Positions 30,788 through 42,744 of a DNA stretch of 64,000 bases are shown here, one piece after another (position 1 is the first letter of the stretch; each line of letters begins with the position of its first letter). The position numbers were made by a program, and so were the translations under genes. A model generated the notes under the pieces. That model had not been told where the DNA came from, made no database searches, and saw nothing but the letters and a program-made list of their open reading frames with translations. The stretch is from positions 310,001-374,000 of the forward strand of contig NZ_JABEPQ010000001.1 of the NCBI RefSeq assembly GCF_013041615.1, given 5' to 3'. This DNA comes from Knoellia koreensis. Lineage in GTDB: Bacteria > Actinomycetota > Actinomycetes > Actinomycetales > Dermatophilaceae.

Positions 30788-31201
30788 TTGGCTGCCCGAT
30801 CCAAGGCGCGCAAGCGCGCGGTCGACCTCCTCTTCGAGGCCGAGCAGCGCGGCGTCAACGCGCGTGACCTGTTGGCCGAGAGGTTGGCCAAGCCGGTCAC
30901 CGAGGCGCCGCTCAACCAGTACACCGCCGACCTCGTCGAAGGCGTCGTCGCGCACTGGACCGACATCAACGAGCTGCTGACGACCTACTCGCAGGGCTGG
31001 TCGCTCGAGCGGATGCCGAGTGTCGACCGGGCCATCCTGCGACTGGGTGCGTTCGAGGTGCTGTATGCCGACGACGTGCCGGAAGGGGTTGCGGTTGCCG
31101 AGGCCGTCGAGCTGGCGAAGACGCTGTCGACCGACGAGAGCCCGAAGTTCGTCAACGGCCTGCTCGGCCGGCTGATCGAGGTCAAGCCGACCCTGGCATG
31201 A
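30788..31201 (+). CDS. nusB: Transcription antitermination factor NusB
   Basis: A 137-residue all-helical protein that with NusE (S10) binds boxA RNA in rRNA antitermination. Features: RSKARKRAVDLLFEAEQRGV at the N-terminus, then WSLERMPSVDRAILRLGAFE and the C-terminal AVELAKTLSTDESPKFVNGL signature. The start is TTG 30788, 3 nt after the efp stop, with no Shine-Dalgarno sequence, so initiation probably depends on coupling. The stop overlaps the GNAT gene's ATG. Confidence 0.95.
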   Translation: MAARSKARKRAVDLLFEAEQRGVNARDLLAERLAKPVTEAPLNQYTADLVEGVVAHWTDINELLTTYSQGWSLERMPSVDRAILRLGAFEVLYADDVPEGVAVAEAVELAKTLSTDESPKFVNGLLGRLIEVKPTLA

Positions 31202-31698
31202 GCGGGGCCGTGGAGGTGCGGTTCGCAGAGGCGACGGACCTGCCGTTGCTGCAGGCGATCGAGGACGACGGCGAACGCGCCTTCGACGGGCTCATGGACC
31301 ACTCGCACTGGGGACCGTCGCTGACCGGTGAGGAGCGCGCCGCCGAGCCGGGTTTCATGCTCGTCGCGGGCCGCCCGCCGGTGGGTTACGCCCACGTCCT
31401 GGACCTCGACGGTCACCTGCACCTCGAACAGCTCGACGTCCTCGCCTCGCACCGTCGCCGAGGCGTCGGGTCGGCTCTCGTGCAGGAGGTATGCCGCGTG
31501 GCCGCCTCCCGGGGTGCCCGAGAGGTCACCTTGCTGACCTTCGCCGAGGTGCCGTTCAACGGGCCGTTCTATGCGCGGCTCGGTTTTGCGGAGGTGCCCG
31601 AACCGCTGCTGGACTTCCTGGCGCCGTTGCGAGAGAACGAGAAGCGGATCGGTCTCGACGCCGGTGGCCGGCGCATCGCCATGCGGCGGACCCTGTAG
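31198..31698 (+). CDS. GNAT-family N-acetyltransferase
   Basis: A 166-residue single-domain GNAT. LHLEQLDVLASHRRRGVGSALVQEV is the beta4/acetyl-CoA loop (R-R-R-G-V-G), and TFAEVPFNGPFYARLGF is the typical alpha4 motif with the catalytic/stacking Tyr. ATG 31198 overlaps the nusB stop (ATGA). The TAG stop sits at the boundary of a relic antitoxin sequence, so the gene's 3' end may mark a deletion or insertion junction. Substrate unknown. Confidence 0.87.
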   Translation: MSGAVEVRFAEATDLPLLQAIEDDGERAFDGLMDHSHWGPSLTGEERAAEPGFMLVAGRPPVGYAHVLDLDGHLHLEQLDVLASHRRRGVGSALVQEVCRVAASRGAREVTLLTFAEVPFNGPFYARLGFAEVPEPLLDFLAPLRENEKRIGLDAGGRRIAMRRTL

Positions 31699-31865
31699 CC
31701 GAGGTGCGGGCCATCCTCGACGAGGCGGTCTCAGAGGAGTCGACGAGCGAGGGCCCGTCCCTGGGTGAGGTGATGGCTGAGTTCCGTCGGCGCACCGGTG
31801 GCGTCGAGCTCGACCTCCCGCCTCGCGACGATTTCGGCGATCGCCGGGTCCCGGACTTCTCGTGA
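31698..31865 (+). pseudogene. Relic antitoxin (FitA/VapB type), C-terminal part only
   Basis: In the frame ending at TGA 31863-31865 the sequence reads AEVRAILDEAVSEES, then EVMAEFRRRTGGVELDLPPR and RVPDFS. This matches the end of a ribbon-helix-helix antitoxin (the E-AEVRxIL helix) plus its toxin-binding tail. The N-terminal DNA-binding strand is missing. Upstream in the same frame there is only the 3' end of the GNAT gene read out of frame. The stop overlaps the start of a seven-residue toxin remnant. Confidence 0.65.
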
Positions 31866-31897
31866 TCGTCCTCGACACCAACCCGTGGGAGGCGTGA
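31862..31897 (+). pseudogene. Relic PIN-domain toxin (FitB/VapC type), first codons only
   Basis: GTG 31862 overlaps the relic antitoxin stop (GTGA), as in intact vapBC/fitAB pairs. The peptide begins VIVLDTN, the hallmark first strand and catalytic Asp of PIN toxins, then reads PWEA and stops at TGA 31895-31897. The rest of the toxin is gone. Confidence 0.65.
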
Positions 31898-31933
31898 CCA
31901 ACCGAGCGTCTCGTATGCCGCGGTGCTCAGTAG

Positions 31934-33632
<1,699 letters not shown>

Positions 33633-33636
<4 letters not shown>

Positions 33637-34922
33637 GCATGCTGCTGGTCAAGGGTGCCGACCTCGTCGGTGCGGGTGCACAGGACCTGCTGGTCACTGA
33701 CGGCGTCATCACCGAGGTGGGGTCGATCGCCTCGGCCAAGGGCGCGGACGTGCTCGACGCCGACGGGCTCGTGGCGCTGCCCGGACTCGTCGACCTGCAC
33801 ACCCACTTGCGCGAACCCGGCCGGGAGGACGCCGAGACGATCGAGTCCGGCTCGGGAGCCGCGGCGGTCGGGGGCTACACCGCCGTCCTCGCCATGGCCA
33901 ACACCTCACCGGTGACCGACACCGCCGAGGCGGCCGAGCGCATCCTCGACCTGGGTCGGGCGACCGGGCTGGTCGACGTGGTGCCCGTCGGGGCCGTGAC
34001 CAAGGGGCTGGAGGGCGCGGAGCTCGCCGAGCTCGGTCTCATGCACCGCTCGCGCGCAGGCGTCACCGTCTTCTCCGATGACGGCAAGTGCGTCTACGAC
34101 GCCCGGGTCATGCGCCGGGCGCTGGAGTACGTGCGGGCCTTCGGCGGCGTCGTGAGCCAGCATGCGCAGGACCCCCACCTTGCGGGCCCCCAGGCCTGCG
34201 CGCACGAGGGCGAGCTGTCCGGGCGCCTCGGGCTGCCGGGCTGGCCGGGAGTGGCCGAGGAGTCGATCGTCGCGCGTGACGTCATGCTCGCTCGCCACAC
34301 CGGTTCACGCGTCCACGTCGCCCACGTCTCCACCGCGGCGACCGTCGAGGTCGTGCGCTGGGCCAAGGCACAGGGCATCGACGTCACCGCCGAGGTGACG
34401 CCGCACCACTTGGTCCTCACGACCGACCTGCTCACCGGGTACGACCCCGTCTACAAGGTCAACCCGCCGCTGCGTCCGCAGTCGGATGTCGACGCCCTGC
34501 GCGCAGCCCTGGCCGACGGCACCCTCGATGCGGTCGCCACCGACCACGCGCCGCACGCCCGGCACGACAAGGAACACGCCTTCGTCGACGCTGCCTTCGG
34601 GATGCTGGGGCTGGAGACCGCCCTGTCGGTCGTCTCCGACGTCATGGTGCGCAGTGACCTGCTCGACTGGGCCGGAGTAGCGCGCGTGATGTCCGCCAAC
34701 CCGGCCCGCATCGCCGGCCTCACCGGACACGGTCGCCCGCTCGCTGTCGGTGAGCCGGCCAACCTCACACTGGTCGACCCCGACGCGACGGTCACGGTCG
34801 ACCGGAGCGCGTCGATGTCCTTGTCCCGCAACAACCCCTGGCACGGACGCACCATGCGCGGAGCGGTCCACGCCACGGTGCTGCGAGGCCGCCTCACCGC
34901 CCAGAAGGGGGCCGTGGCGTGA
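33633..34922 (+). CDS. pyrC: Dihydroorotase
   Basis: A 429-residue zinc amidohydrolase that cyclises carbamoyl aspartate to dihydroorotate. The metal-binding motif [17 protein letters not shown] is near residue 57. Histidines in SQHAQDP and [19 protein letters not shown] and the Asp in [16 protein letters not shown] complete the site. It is the class I (long) type. GTG 33633 overlaps pyrB, and the stop overlaps the next gene (GTGA). Confidence 0.96.
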
Positions 34923-35512
34923 CCCGTCTCCAGGCCGTCGGCATCATGCTCGTCGCGTTGGGCCTCATCTACGCCCTCCTGTATGCCGCGTGGTTGCGCA
35001 AGCGTCGCCAGCACGCCTCCGCGGCCATCGCCGTCGAACGGCACCGCACCGAGGACGGGGCCGCCGCGGCGCCCTCGCTGCACGACGAGCGTCCCGCCAC
35101 GGTCGTGGCCGAGGGCACGTACGTGAGCACCACGACCGCCGAGAACCGGTTCGAGCGGGTCACCATCGGGGGTCTCGGCAACCGCTCGCGGGCGACGCTG
35201 ACGATCACGCGTGGCGATGCCGACCGGCTCGTCCGGATCGACCGGCAGGGAGAGTCCACCGTCACCATCCCGGCGGCCAGACTGGTCTCGGCCCGCCGCG
35301 ACAAGGGCATGGCGGGCAAGGTCGTCGGGGCCAAGCGCATCGTCGTCCTGCAGTGGCGCACCGAGGACGGCGACCTCTACGAGACCGGCTTCCTGCCCAG
35401 GTACAAGGCCGATGTCGACCGCATCGAGTCTGCCCTGTGGTGGCACAGCTCCGACGACCAGTCCGCGCATGACGCGAAACCCACTGAGACAGAAGGAGAG
35501 GCGACGCCGTGA
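34919..35512 (+). CDS. Membrane protein of the pyrC-carA interval (Rv1382-like, PH-domain type)
   Basis: A 197-residue protein with one N-terminal membrane helix (about residues 5-25, [20 protein letters not shown]), a basic stop-transfer KRRQH, and a cytoplasmic part predicted as mostly beta strands ([35 protein letters not shown]). It is the conserved small gene between pyrC and carA in actinobacteria, where Rv1382 is the mycobacterial counterpart. It resembles bacterial PH-like domains. Its role in pyrimidine synthesis, if any, is unknown. It overlaps both neighbours by 4 nt. Confidence 0.75.
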   Translation: MTRLQAVGIMLVALGLIYALLYAAWLRKRRQHASAAIAVERHRTEDGAAAAPSLHDERPATVVAEGTYVSTTTAENRFERVTIGGLGNRSRATLTITRGDADRLVRIDRQGESTVTIPAARLVSARRDKGMAGKVVGAKRIVVLQWRTEDGDLYETGFLPRYKADVDRIESALWWHSSDDQSAHDAKPTETEGEATP

Positions 35513-36696
35513 GCGCGGCAGCACAACTCGAGACCGACCTCGACCGGGGGCCCGCCGTCCTCGTGCTGGAGGACGGGCGCACGTTCCGCGGCGCGGCATA
35601 CGGTGCCATCGGCACGACCGTCGGTGAGGCGGTCTTCTCGACCGGCATGACCGGTTACCAGGAGACGCTGACCGACCCGAGCTACCACCGCCAGGTGGTC
35701 GTCATGACCGCGCCCCACGTCGGCAACACCGGAGTCAACGCCGACGACAAGGAGTCGCGGCGCATCTGGGTCGCCGGCTACGTCGTGCGCGACCCCGCGC
35801 TGCGACCCTCCAACTGGCGGTCCGAGGCGACCCTCGAGGACGACCTGCGCGAGTGGGACGTCGTCGGCATCAGCGGCATCGACACCCGCGCGCTGACCCG
35901 GCACCTGCGTGAGCGCGGTGCGATGCGGGTCGGGATCTTCAGTGGTGACAAGGCTTCTGCTCCGGTCGACCAGCTCGTCGCCGAGGTGCAGGCTGCCCCG
36001 GCCATGGCCGGCGCCGCCCTGGCCGAGGAGGTCTCCACGACCGAGGCGTACGTGGTGCCGGCAGTGGGGGAGAAGCGGTTCACCGTCGCGGCGGTCGACC
36101 TCGGCATCAAGGCGATGACCCCGAACCTCATGGCGCAGCACGGCATCGAGGTGCACGTGCTGCCGGCCACGGCGACGTTCGACGACATCCGGTCCGTCGG
36201 GGAGGGCGGCCCGGATGGCGTCTTCTTCTCCAACGGCCCCGGCGACCCGGCGACGGCCGACCGGGAGGTGGCCGTGCTCCAGGAGGTGCTGGGCGCGGGT
36301 ATCCCGTTCTTCGGCATCTGCTTCGGCAACCAGCTGCTGGGGCGGGCCCTGGGCTTCGGCACCTACAAGCTGAAGTACGGGCACCGCGGCATCAACCAGC
36401 CGGTGATGGACCGGACGACGCGCAAGGTCGAGGTCACGGCCCACAACCACGGGTTCGCGGTCGACGCGCCCCTCGATGGCGAGACCCGCACCGACTTCGG
36501 CTCCGCGACGGTGTCGCACGTGTGCCTCAACGACGACGTCGTCGAGGGCCTGGAGGTGCGCGGCGACGGCGGCGACCTCACGGCCTTCTCCGTGCAGTAC
36601 CACCCGGAGGCGGCCGCGGGGCCGCACGACGCGGCATACCTCTTTGACCGCTTTGTCGACCTGATGTCCAAGAACGAGAAGGGAACTCGCCCGTAA
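35509..36696 (+). CDS. carA: Carbamoyl-phosphate synthase small (glutaminase) subunit
   Basis: A 395-residue class I amidotransferase that supplies ammonia to CarB. The N-terminal CPSase domain has [19 protein letters not shown]. The glutaminase domain has [11 protein letters not shown], the nucleophile elbow [16 protein letters not shown] (Cys near residue 270) and HNHGFAVD, and the His-Glu pair is in [16 protein letters not shown] 35509. The TAA stop overlaps the carB ATG by one base (TAATG). Confidence 0.97.
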   Translation: MSAAAQLETDLDRGPAVLVLEDGRTFRGAAYGAIGTTVGEAVFSTGMTGYQETLTDPSYHRQVVVMTAPHVGNTGVNADDKESRRIWVAGYVVRDPALRPSNWRSEATLEDDLREWDVVGISGIDTRALTRHLRERGAMRVGIFSGDKASAPVDQLVAEVQAAPAMAGAALAEEVSTTEAYVVPAVGEKRFTVAAVDLGIKAMTPNLMAQHGIEVHVLPATATFDDIRSVGEGGPDGVFFSNGPGDPATADREVAVLQEVLGAGIPFFGICFGNQLLGRALGFGTYKLKYGHRGINQPVMDRTTRKVEVTAHNHGFAVDAPLDGETRTDFGSATVSHVCLNDDVVEGLEVRGDGGDLTAFSVQYHPEAAAGPHDAAYLFDRFVDLMSKNEKGTRP

Positions 36697-39600
36697 TGCC
36701 GAAGCGTGAGGACATCAAGTCCGTCCTGGTGATCGGCTCGGGGCCGATCGTCATCGGGCAGGCGTGCGAGTTCGACTACTCGGGCACGCAGGCGTGCCGG
36801 GTGCTGCGCGAGGAGGGCATCAGGGTCGTCCTGGTCAACTCCAACCCGGCGACGATCATGACCGACCCCGAGTTTGCCGACGCGACCTACGTGGAGCCGA
36901 TCACCCCCGAGGTGGTCGAGTCGATCATCGCCAAGGAGCGTCCCGACGCGGTGCTGGCGACGCTGGGAGGCCAGACGGCCCTCAACTGCGCGATCGCGCT
37001 GCACGAGGCCGGGGTGCTGGAGAAGTACGACTGCCCGCTCATCGGCGCCAACGTGGAGGCGATCCAGCTCGGTGAGGACCGCGAGAAGTTCAAGGGCGTC
37101 GTGGAGCGCGTGGGCGGCGAGTCCGCGCGGTCGGCGATCTGCCACACGATGGACGAATGCCTAGCTGCCGCAGAGGATCTCGGCTACCCCGTGGTCGTGC
37201 GGCCGTCGTTCACCATGGGTGGCCTCGGTTCGGGATTCGCCTACGACGAGGCCGACCTGCGCCGTATCGCCGGCGCCGGCCTCCAGTACTCGCCGACGAC
37301 CGAGGTGCTCCTCGAGGAGTCGATCCTCGGCTGGAAGGAGTACGAGCTCGAGGTCATGCGCGACCGCGCCGACAACGTCGTGGTGGTCTGCTCGATCGAG
37401 AACCTCGACCCGATGGGCGTGCACACCGGAGACTCGATCACCGTGGCACCCGCCCTCACTCTCACCGACCGCGAGTACCAGCGGCTGCGCGACATCGGCA
37501 TCGCGGTCATCCGCGAGGTCGGCGTCGACACCGGTGGCTGCAACATCCAGTTCGCGGTCAACCCCGAGGACGGCCGCATCATCGTCATCGAGATGAACCC
37601 GCGTGTCTCGCGGTCTTCGGCGCTGGCGTCCAAGGCTACCGGCTTCCCGATCGCCAAGATCGCCGCGAAGATGGCGATCGGCTACACCCTCGACGAGGTG
37701 CCCAACGACATCACCCAGGAGACGCCGGCCAGCTTCGAGCCGACCCTGGACTACGTCGTGGTGAAGGTGCCCCGGTTCGCGTTCGAGAAGTTCCCCGCTG
37801 CCGACCCGACGCTCACGACGACGATGAAGTCCGTCGGTGAGGCCATGGCCATCGGGCGCAACTTCACCGAGGCCATGCAGAAGGCGCTGCGGTCGACCGA
37901 GCGCAAGGGCAGCAGCTTCCACTGGGACGGCCCGGTGCCGAGCGAGGAGCAGGCGCGCACGCTGCTCTTCGAGGCCAAGACCCCGACCGACGGCCGGATC
38001 GTCACGGTGCAGCAGGCGATGCGCGGTGGCCTCGATGTCGCGGAGGTCCACGAGGAGACGGGCATCGACCCGTGGTTCCTCGACCAGATCGCGCTCATCA
38101 ACGCCGTGGCCGACCGGGTCGCCTCCGCGACCGAGCTGACGCCGCAGCTGCTGCGGGTGGCCAAGCGCCACGGCTTCAGCGACGCACAGCTCGCCTCCCT
38201 GCGGGGTATGCCGGAGGCCGTCGTCCGCGGGGTCCGGCACGCCCTCGGGGTCCGCCCGGTCTACAAGACGGTGGACACCTGCGCGGCCGAGTTCGCCGCC
38301 CGTACGCCGTACCACTACTCGTCCTACGACGAGGAGACCGAGGTCGCGCCGCGGGAGAACCCGGCCGTCATCATCCTCGGCAGCGGCCCCAACCGGATCG
38401 GCCAGGGCGTCGAGTTCGACTACTCCTGCGTCCACGCCAGCTTCGCCCTGCGCGACGCCGGCTACGACACCGTGATGGTCAACTGCAACCCCGAGACCGT
38501 CTCCACCGACTACGACACGAGCAGCCGGCTCTACTTCGAGCCTCTCACCCTCGAGGACGTCCTCGAGGTGGTGCACGCCGAGCAGCAGGCCGGACCGGTG
38601 GCCGGTGTCATCGTCCAGCTGGGCGGGCAGACGCCGCTCGGCCTCGCCCAGGCGCTCAAGGACGCCGGCGTCCCGGTGGTCGGCACGAGCCCCGAGGCGA
38701 TCGATCTCGCCGAGGACCGCGGCGCCTTCGGGCGAGTCCTCGCGGAGGCGAACCTGCCCGCCCCACGGCACGGCACGGCATACAGTGCCGGCGAGGCCGT
38801 CGCGGTGGCCCGCGAGATCGGCTATCCCGTCCTCGTGCGCCCGTCCTATGTCCTGGGCGGTCGCGGCATGGAGATCGTCTACGACGACGAGACGCTCTCG
38901 GCCTACGTCACCCGGGCGACCGTCGCCAGCCCCGAGCACCCGGTGCTGGTCGACCGGTTCCTCGACGACGCCATCGAGATCGACGTCGACGCGCTCTACG
39001 ACGGCACGCAGATGTACCTCGGCGGGATCATGGAGCACATCGAGGAGGCCGGGATCCACTCCGGCGACTCGGCCTGCACGCTGCCGCCGGTGACCCTCGG
39101 CGTCGCCGAGCTCGAGCGGGTCCGCGAGGCGACCCTGCGGCTGGCCGAGGGCATCGGCGTCCGCGGGCTCATGAACGTCCAGTTCGCCCTCGCCCAGGAC
39201 GTCCTGTACGTCCTGGAGGCAAACCCCCGCGCGTCGCGCACCGTGCCGTTCGTGGCCAAGGCGACGGGCGTGCCCGTGGCCAAGGCGGCTGCGCGGGTCA
39301 TGCTCGGCGCGACCATCAAGGAGCTGCGCGAGGAGGGCATGCTCCCGGCCGACGGCGACGGAGGCTCGATGCCGAGCCACGCGCCGGTGGCGGTCAAGGA
39401 GGCGGTGCTGCCGTTCAAGCGGTTCCGCACCCGCGACGGCCAGGTCGTCGACAGCCTGCTCGGGCCCGAGATGCGCTCGACCGGTGAGGTCATGGGCATC
39501 GACGACGACTTTGGCACGGCGTTCGCCAAGGGGATGCTCGCGGCCGGCTCCGGCCTGCCGCGCGAGGGCCGGGTCTTCGTGTCCGTGGCCAACCGTGACA

Positions 39601-40010
39601 AGCGCGCGATGATCTTCCCGGTGAAGCGTCTGGCTGACCTCGGGTTCACGATCGTCGCGACCACTGGCACCGCGGATGTGTTGCGCCGCAACGGAATCAG
39701 CTCCGAGGTCGTCCACAAGGTCAGCGAGCGTGACGAGGGTGAGCAGTCCATCGTCGACCTCATCCTCGCCGGTGAGATCGCCATGGTCGTCAACACCCCG
39801 AGCGGTCCCAACGCACGCGCCGACGGTTACGCCATCAGGGCGGCGACGACGTCGATGGACAAGCCGATCGTGACCACCGTCCAAGAGCTCGCCGCAGCCG
39901 TCCAGGGCATCGAGGCGCAGCTCCAAGGCGAGTTCACCGTGAAGCCGTTGCAGGCACATGCGCGTGACCTCGACCTGTATGCCGTGGGCGCGAGCGGGGT
40001 GACCGCGTGA
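36696..40010 (+). CDS. carB: Carbamoyl-phosphate synthase large subunit
   Basis: An 1104-residue enzyme that makes carbamoyl phosphate from bicarbonate, ATP and the ammonia delivered by CarA. It has two homologous ATP-grasp halves: [20 protein letters not shown] (start), [26 protein letters not shown] and [20 protein letters not shown] in the first half, and [36 protein letters not shown] and [18 protein letters not shown] in the second. The C-terminal MGS-like allosteric domain (from about residue 960) has [20 protein letters not shown], the site for UMP/ornithine effectors in other bacteria. The product feeds both pyrimidine and arginine synthesis. Confidence 0.98.
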   Translation: MPKREDIKSVLVIGSGPIVIGQACEFDYSGTQACRVLREEGIRVVLVNSNPATIMTDPEFADATYVEPITPEVVESIIAKERPDAVLATLGGQTALNCAIALHEAGVLEKYDCPLIGANVEAIQLGEDREKFKGVVERVGGESARSAICHTMDECLAAAEDLGYPVVVRPSFTMGGLGSGFAYDEADLRRIAGAGLQYSPTTEVLLEESILGWKEYELEVMRDRADNVVVVCSIENLDPMGVHTGDSITVAPALTLTDREYQRLRDIGIAVIREVGVDTGGCNIQFAVNPEDGRIIVIEMNPRVSRSSALASKATGFPIAKIAAKMAIGYTLDEVPNDITQETPASFEPTLDYVVVKVPRFAFEKFPAADPTLTTTMKSVGEAMAIGRNFTEAMQKALRSTERKGSSFHWDGPVPSEEQARTLLFEAKTPTDGRIVTVQQAMRGGLDVAEVHEETGIDPWFLDQIALINAVADRVASATELTPQLLRVAKRHGFSDAQLASLRGMPEAVVRGVRHALGVRPVYKTVDTCAAEFAARTPYHYSSYDEETEVAPRENPAVIILGSGPNRIGQGVEFDYSCVHASFALRDAGYDTVMVNCNPETVSTDYDTSSRLYFEPLTLEDVLEVVHAEQQAGPVAGVIVQLGGQTPLGLAQALKDAGVPVVGTSPEAIDLAEDRGAFGRVLAEANLPAPRHGTAYSAGEAVAVAREIGYPVLVRPSYVLGGRGMEIVYDDETLSAYVTRATVASPEHPVLVDRFLDDAIEIDVDALYDGTQMYLGGIMEHIEEAGIHSGDSACTLPPVTLGVAELERVREATLRLAEGIGVRGLMNVQFALAQDVLYVLEANPRASRTVPFVAKATGVPVAKAAARVMLGATIKELREEGMLPADGDGGSMPSHAPVAVKEAVLPFKRFRTRDGQVVDSLLGPEMRSTGEVMGIDDDFGTAFAKGMLAAGSGLPREGRVFVSVANRDKRAMIFPVKRLADLGFTIVATTGTADVLRRNGISSEVVHKVSERDEGEQSIVDLILAGEIAMVVNTPSGPNARADGYAIRAATTSMDKPIVTTVQELAAAVQGIEAQLQGEFTVKPLQAHARDLDLYAVGASGVTA

Positions 40011-40879
40011 GCGGCGTCGTCCAGGTGACCGGCGAGCTCATCGCGACCCGACGCGCCGGCGCCTACCACCACCTCACCTTCGTCGCACCGGGCCTGGCCG
40101 AACACGCCAAGCCTGGGCAGTTCGTCGCCCTGGCCGTCGGCGGCGACACGAGCTCGAACCTCCTGCGCCGGTGCTTCTCGATCCACAAGGTCAGCCCTTC
40201 GGGCACCTACGGCGGCACCGTCGACGTCGTCATCTCACCCGTGGGTCCGGGCACCGAGTGGCTGTCCGGCCTGCGCGCCCACGACGAGGTCGACATCGTC
40301 GGCCCGCTGGGTCGTGCCTTCCCCCTGCCCAAGGAACCGGTGCCCTGCGTCCTCGTGGGCGGCGGCTACGGCAGCGCGCCGCTGTTCTGGCTCGCCGAGG
40401 CACTGCGGGAGCGCGGCTGCCACGTCGAGCTCGTCCTCGGCGCGGCCACCGAGTCCAAGCTCTTCGGTGTGGTCGAGGCCCGGCGCCAGGCCGACGGGGT
40501 CAGCGTCACCACCGACGACGGCTCGGCCGGCACCCGCGGCTGGGTGTCCGACGTGCTCCCCGAGGTCATCACCCGCACCGGCGCCGCCGTGGTCTACGGC
40601 TGCGGCCCGATGGGGATGCTCAAGTCGATCACCGACGTCGCGGCGGCCCACGGTGCCGTCGCCCAGGTTGCGGTCGAGGAGTCGATGGCCTGCGGCGTGG
40701 GCGTGTGCATGACCTGTGTGATGCCGGTGACGGGCAATGACGGCGTGACGCGCATGGTCCGGTCCTGCGTGGAGGGCCCCGTCTTCCGGGGCGACCGCGT
40801 GCGGTGGGACGCCTTCGACGACGGCGTATGCCGCGTGCCCGCCGACGCGCTCGGCGCACCGAACGTGGGGGGTCACTGA
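40007..40879 (+). CDS. pyrK: Dihydroorotate dehydrogenase electron-transfer subunit (FAD, 2Fe-2S)
   Basis: A 290-residue ferredoxin-reductase-like protein that passes electrons from PyrD (class 1B) to NAD+. The FAD domain has [15 protein letters not shown], the NAD-binding part has [20 protein letters not shown], and the C-terminal 2Fe-2S cluster motif has four cysteines in [15 protein letters not shown] and [12 protein letters not shown] 40007 overlaps carB, and the stop overlaps the pyrD ATG. Its presence means this organism uses the NAD-linked PyrD-PyrK pair rather than the quinone-linked class 2 enzyme of mycobacteria. Confidence 0.93.
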   Translation: MSGVVQVTGELIATRRAGAYHHLTFVAPGLAEHAKPGQFVALAVGGDTSSNLLRRCFSIHKVSPSGTYGGTVDVVISPVGPGTEWLSGLRAHDEVDIVGPLGRAFPLPKEPVPCVLVGGGYGSAPLFWLAEALRERGCHVELVLGAATESKLFGVVEARRQADGVSVTTDDGSAGTRGWVSDVLPEVITRTGAAVVYGCGPMGMLKSITDVAAAHGAVAQVAVEESMACGVGVCMTCVMPVTGNDGVTRMVRSCVEGPVFRGDRVRWDAFDDGVCRVPADALGAPNVGGH

Positions 40880-41835
40880 TGGCCGTGGACATGTCGGTCG
40901 ACCTCGGCGGCGCGAGCCTGCCGAGCCCGATGATGACTGCATCGGGCTGTGCCGCGAACGGGCGGGAGCTGGCACGGTTCTTCGACATCCGCGAGCTCGG
41001 TGCCTTCGTCACCAAGTCCGTGATGGCCGACCCGAGGTCGGGCCGCGGCACGCCGCGCATGGCCGAGACGCCGTCGGGGATGCTGAACTCGATCGGCCTC
41101 CAGGGGCCGGGCATCAGCGCTTTCATCGACAAGGACCTCGCGTGGCTGCACCAAGCCGGTGCCCGCACCCTCGTCTCGATCGCGGGCAACACCAGCGGTG
41201 AGTTCGCCGTCGTGGCGGCGCGGCTGCGCGAGTCGGCAGCCTTCGGTTCGGTGGTCGGGGTGGAGGTCAACATCTCCTGCCCCAACGTCGCCAACCGCGG
41301 ACTGGTCTTCGCCTGCGACCCGCTGGCGTCCGCCAAGGTCGTGGCCCTCGTGCGCGAGCAGCTGCCGCGCAACATCCCGATCTTCGCCAAGCTGACGCCC
41401 GACGTCACCGACATCGTCAGCATCGCCCAGGCGGCCGTGAAGGCCGGTGCCGACGGCCTGACGATGATCAACACGTTGCTGGGCATGGTGATCGACACCG
41501 ACCGGCTGCGGCCGCAGGTGGCGGGGGTGACCGGTGGCCTGTCCGGACCGGCAGTGCGGCCGGTCGCGGTGCGCGCCGTGTGGCAGGTCAAGTCCGCCAT
41601 GCGTGAGGGGCGGCTCCCGACGGTGCCGATCATCGGCGTCGGGGGAGTGCGCACCGGTCGCGACGCGCTCGAGCTGGTGGCCGCCGGTGCCAGCGCCGTG
41701 CAGGTCGGGACGGCGACGTTCAACGACCCCAGCGCACCTGTGCGCGTTGGGCGCGAGCTGGAGAACCTGTTGCAGGACAAGGGCTTTGGATGCCTCAAGG
41801 ATGCTGTCGGCATCGCCCACGAGAGGATGGCCTGA
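40879..41835 (+). CDS. pyrD: Dihydroorotate dehydrogenase, class 1B catalytic subunit
   Basis: A 318-residue FMN barrel enzyme that oxidises dihydroorotate to orotate. NSIGLQGPGISAFI, VSIAGNTSGEFA and VEVNISCPNVANRG are visible. The Cys of NISCPN is the catalytic base diagnostic of class 1 (Ser in class 2). The phosphate/FMN loop is IIGVGGVRTGRDALELVAAG. There is no N-terminal membrane-binding helix, consistent with a cytosolic class 1B enzyme paired with PyrK encoded just upstream. ATG 40879 overlaps the pyrK stop by one base. Confidence 0.95.
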   Translation: MAVDMSVDLGGASLPSPMMTASGCAANGRELARFFDIRELGAFVTKSVMADPRSGRGTPRMAETPSGMLNSIGLQGPGISAFIDKDLAWLHQAGARTLVSIAGNTSGEFAVVAARLRESAAFGSVVGVEVNISCPNVANRGLVFACDPLASAKVVALVREQLPRNIPIFAKLTPDVTDIVSIAQAAVKAGADGLTMINTLLGMVIDTDRLRPQVAGVTGGLSGPAVRPVAVRAVWQVKSAMREGRLPTVPIIGVGGVRTGRDALELVAAGASAVQVGTATFNDPSAPVRVGRELENLLQDKGFGCLKDAVGIAHERMA

Positions 41836-41836
41836 G

Positions 41837-42700
41837 ATGAGCGAGACCGGCGACCTGACCTTCGGGCAACGGCTGCGGGCCGCGATGGACGAGCACGGCC
41901 CGCTGTGCGCTGGCATCGACCCCCACCGGGCCCTGGTGGAGTCGTGGGGCCTGACCTACGACCTCGACGGGCTGCGGCGGTTCACCCAGGCCTGTGTCGA
42001 GGCCTTCGGCGGTCAGGTGGCTGCGGTCAAGCCGCAGAGCGCCTTCTTCGAGGTGTTCGGGTCGGCTGGCATCGCAGTGTTGGAGAACGCCGTTCGCGAC
42101 CTCCAGGGCGCGGGCACGCTCGTGGTGGTCGACGCGAAGCGAGGTGACATCGGAAGCACCATGGCGGCATACGCCGAAGGGCTGCTGGGCAAGGACGCCG
42201 TCGCCCCGGGCGACGCACTCACGGTGAGCCCCTACCTGGGGTTCGAGTCGCTGCGACCGGCCCTGGACGTCGCCGCCCAGACCAGCCGCGGGGTCTTCGT
42301 CCTCGCGCTGACGTCGAACCCCGAGGGCCGCACGGTGCAGCACGCCCGGCTGCGTGACGTCAGCGTCGCCGAGTCGATGGTGACCAGCGCCGCCGCCGAG
42401 AACGCGGCTGCCGCCGAGCGAGGTGAGCTCGGCAGCGTCGGTCTCGTGGTCGGTGCCACGGTCGGCAGCGCCGTCCAGGAGCTCGGGCTCGACCTCGCCG
42501 CGATGGGCGGGCCGCTGCTCGCCCCCGGTGTCGGCGCCCAGGGTGGCACGAGCGAGGACCTGCGCCAGGTCTTCGGCGACGCCCTGCCCAACGTGCTGCC
42601 GGCCAGCTCACGCGACGTGCTCTCGGCCGGACCGGATGCCGCGACCCTGCGGGACCGTGCACGCTCGGTGAGCGAGACGATGGCGGCGCTGCTGAGTTGA
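41837..42700 (+). CDS. pyrF: Orotidine 5'-phosphate decarboxylase, type 2
   Basis: A 287-residue decarboxylase making UMP from OMP, the last step of the operon's pathway. It is the longer type-2 form usual in actinobacteria, with LCAGIDPHRALVESWGL at the N-terminus, the catalytic Asp-Lys-Asp array in VVDAKRGDIGSTMAAYAEG (about residue 100), and GATVGSAVQELG plus APGVGAQGG for phosphate binding. ATG 41837 is 1 nt after the pyrD stop. orotate phosphoribosyltransferase (pyrE) is not in the window. Confidence 0.94.
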   Translation: MSETGDLTFGQRLRAAMDEHGPLCAGIDPHRALVESWGLTYDLDGLRRFTQACVEAFGGQVAAVKPQSAFFEVFGSAGIAVLENAVRDLQGAGTLVVVDAKRGDIGSTMAAYAEGLLGKDAVAPGDALTVSPYLGFESLRPALDVAAQTSRGVFVLALTSNPEGRTVQHARLRDVSVAESMVTSAAAENAAAAERGELGSVGLVVGATVGSAVQELGLDLAAMGGPLLAPGVGAQGGTSEDLRQVFGDALPNVLPASSRDVLSAGPDAATLRDRARSVSETMAALLS

Positions 42701-42744
42701 CCAACCAAGGCCACCGTTGCGGCGTCTGAAGGCACACAGCACGG

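Noticed and set aside
36000-40000. Very long open frames on the opposite strand of carB, alaS, carA, aspS and priA
   Set aside because: High GC content leaves antisense frames open. Their translations are low-complexity (Arg/Pro/His or Val/Asp/Gly-rich) without motifs, and they overlap strongly recognised genes.
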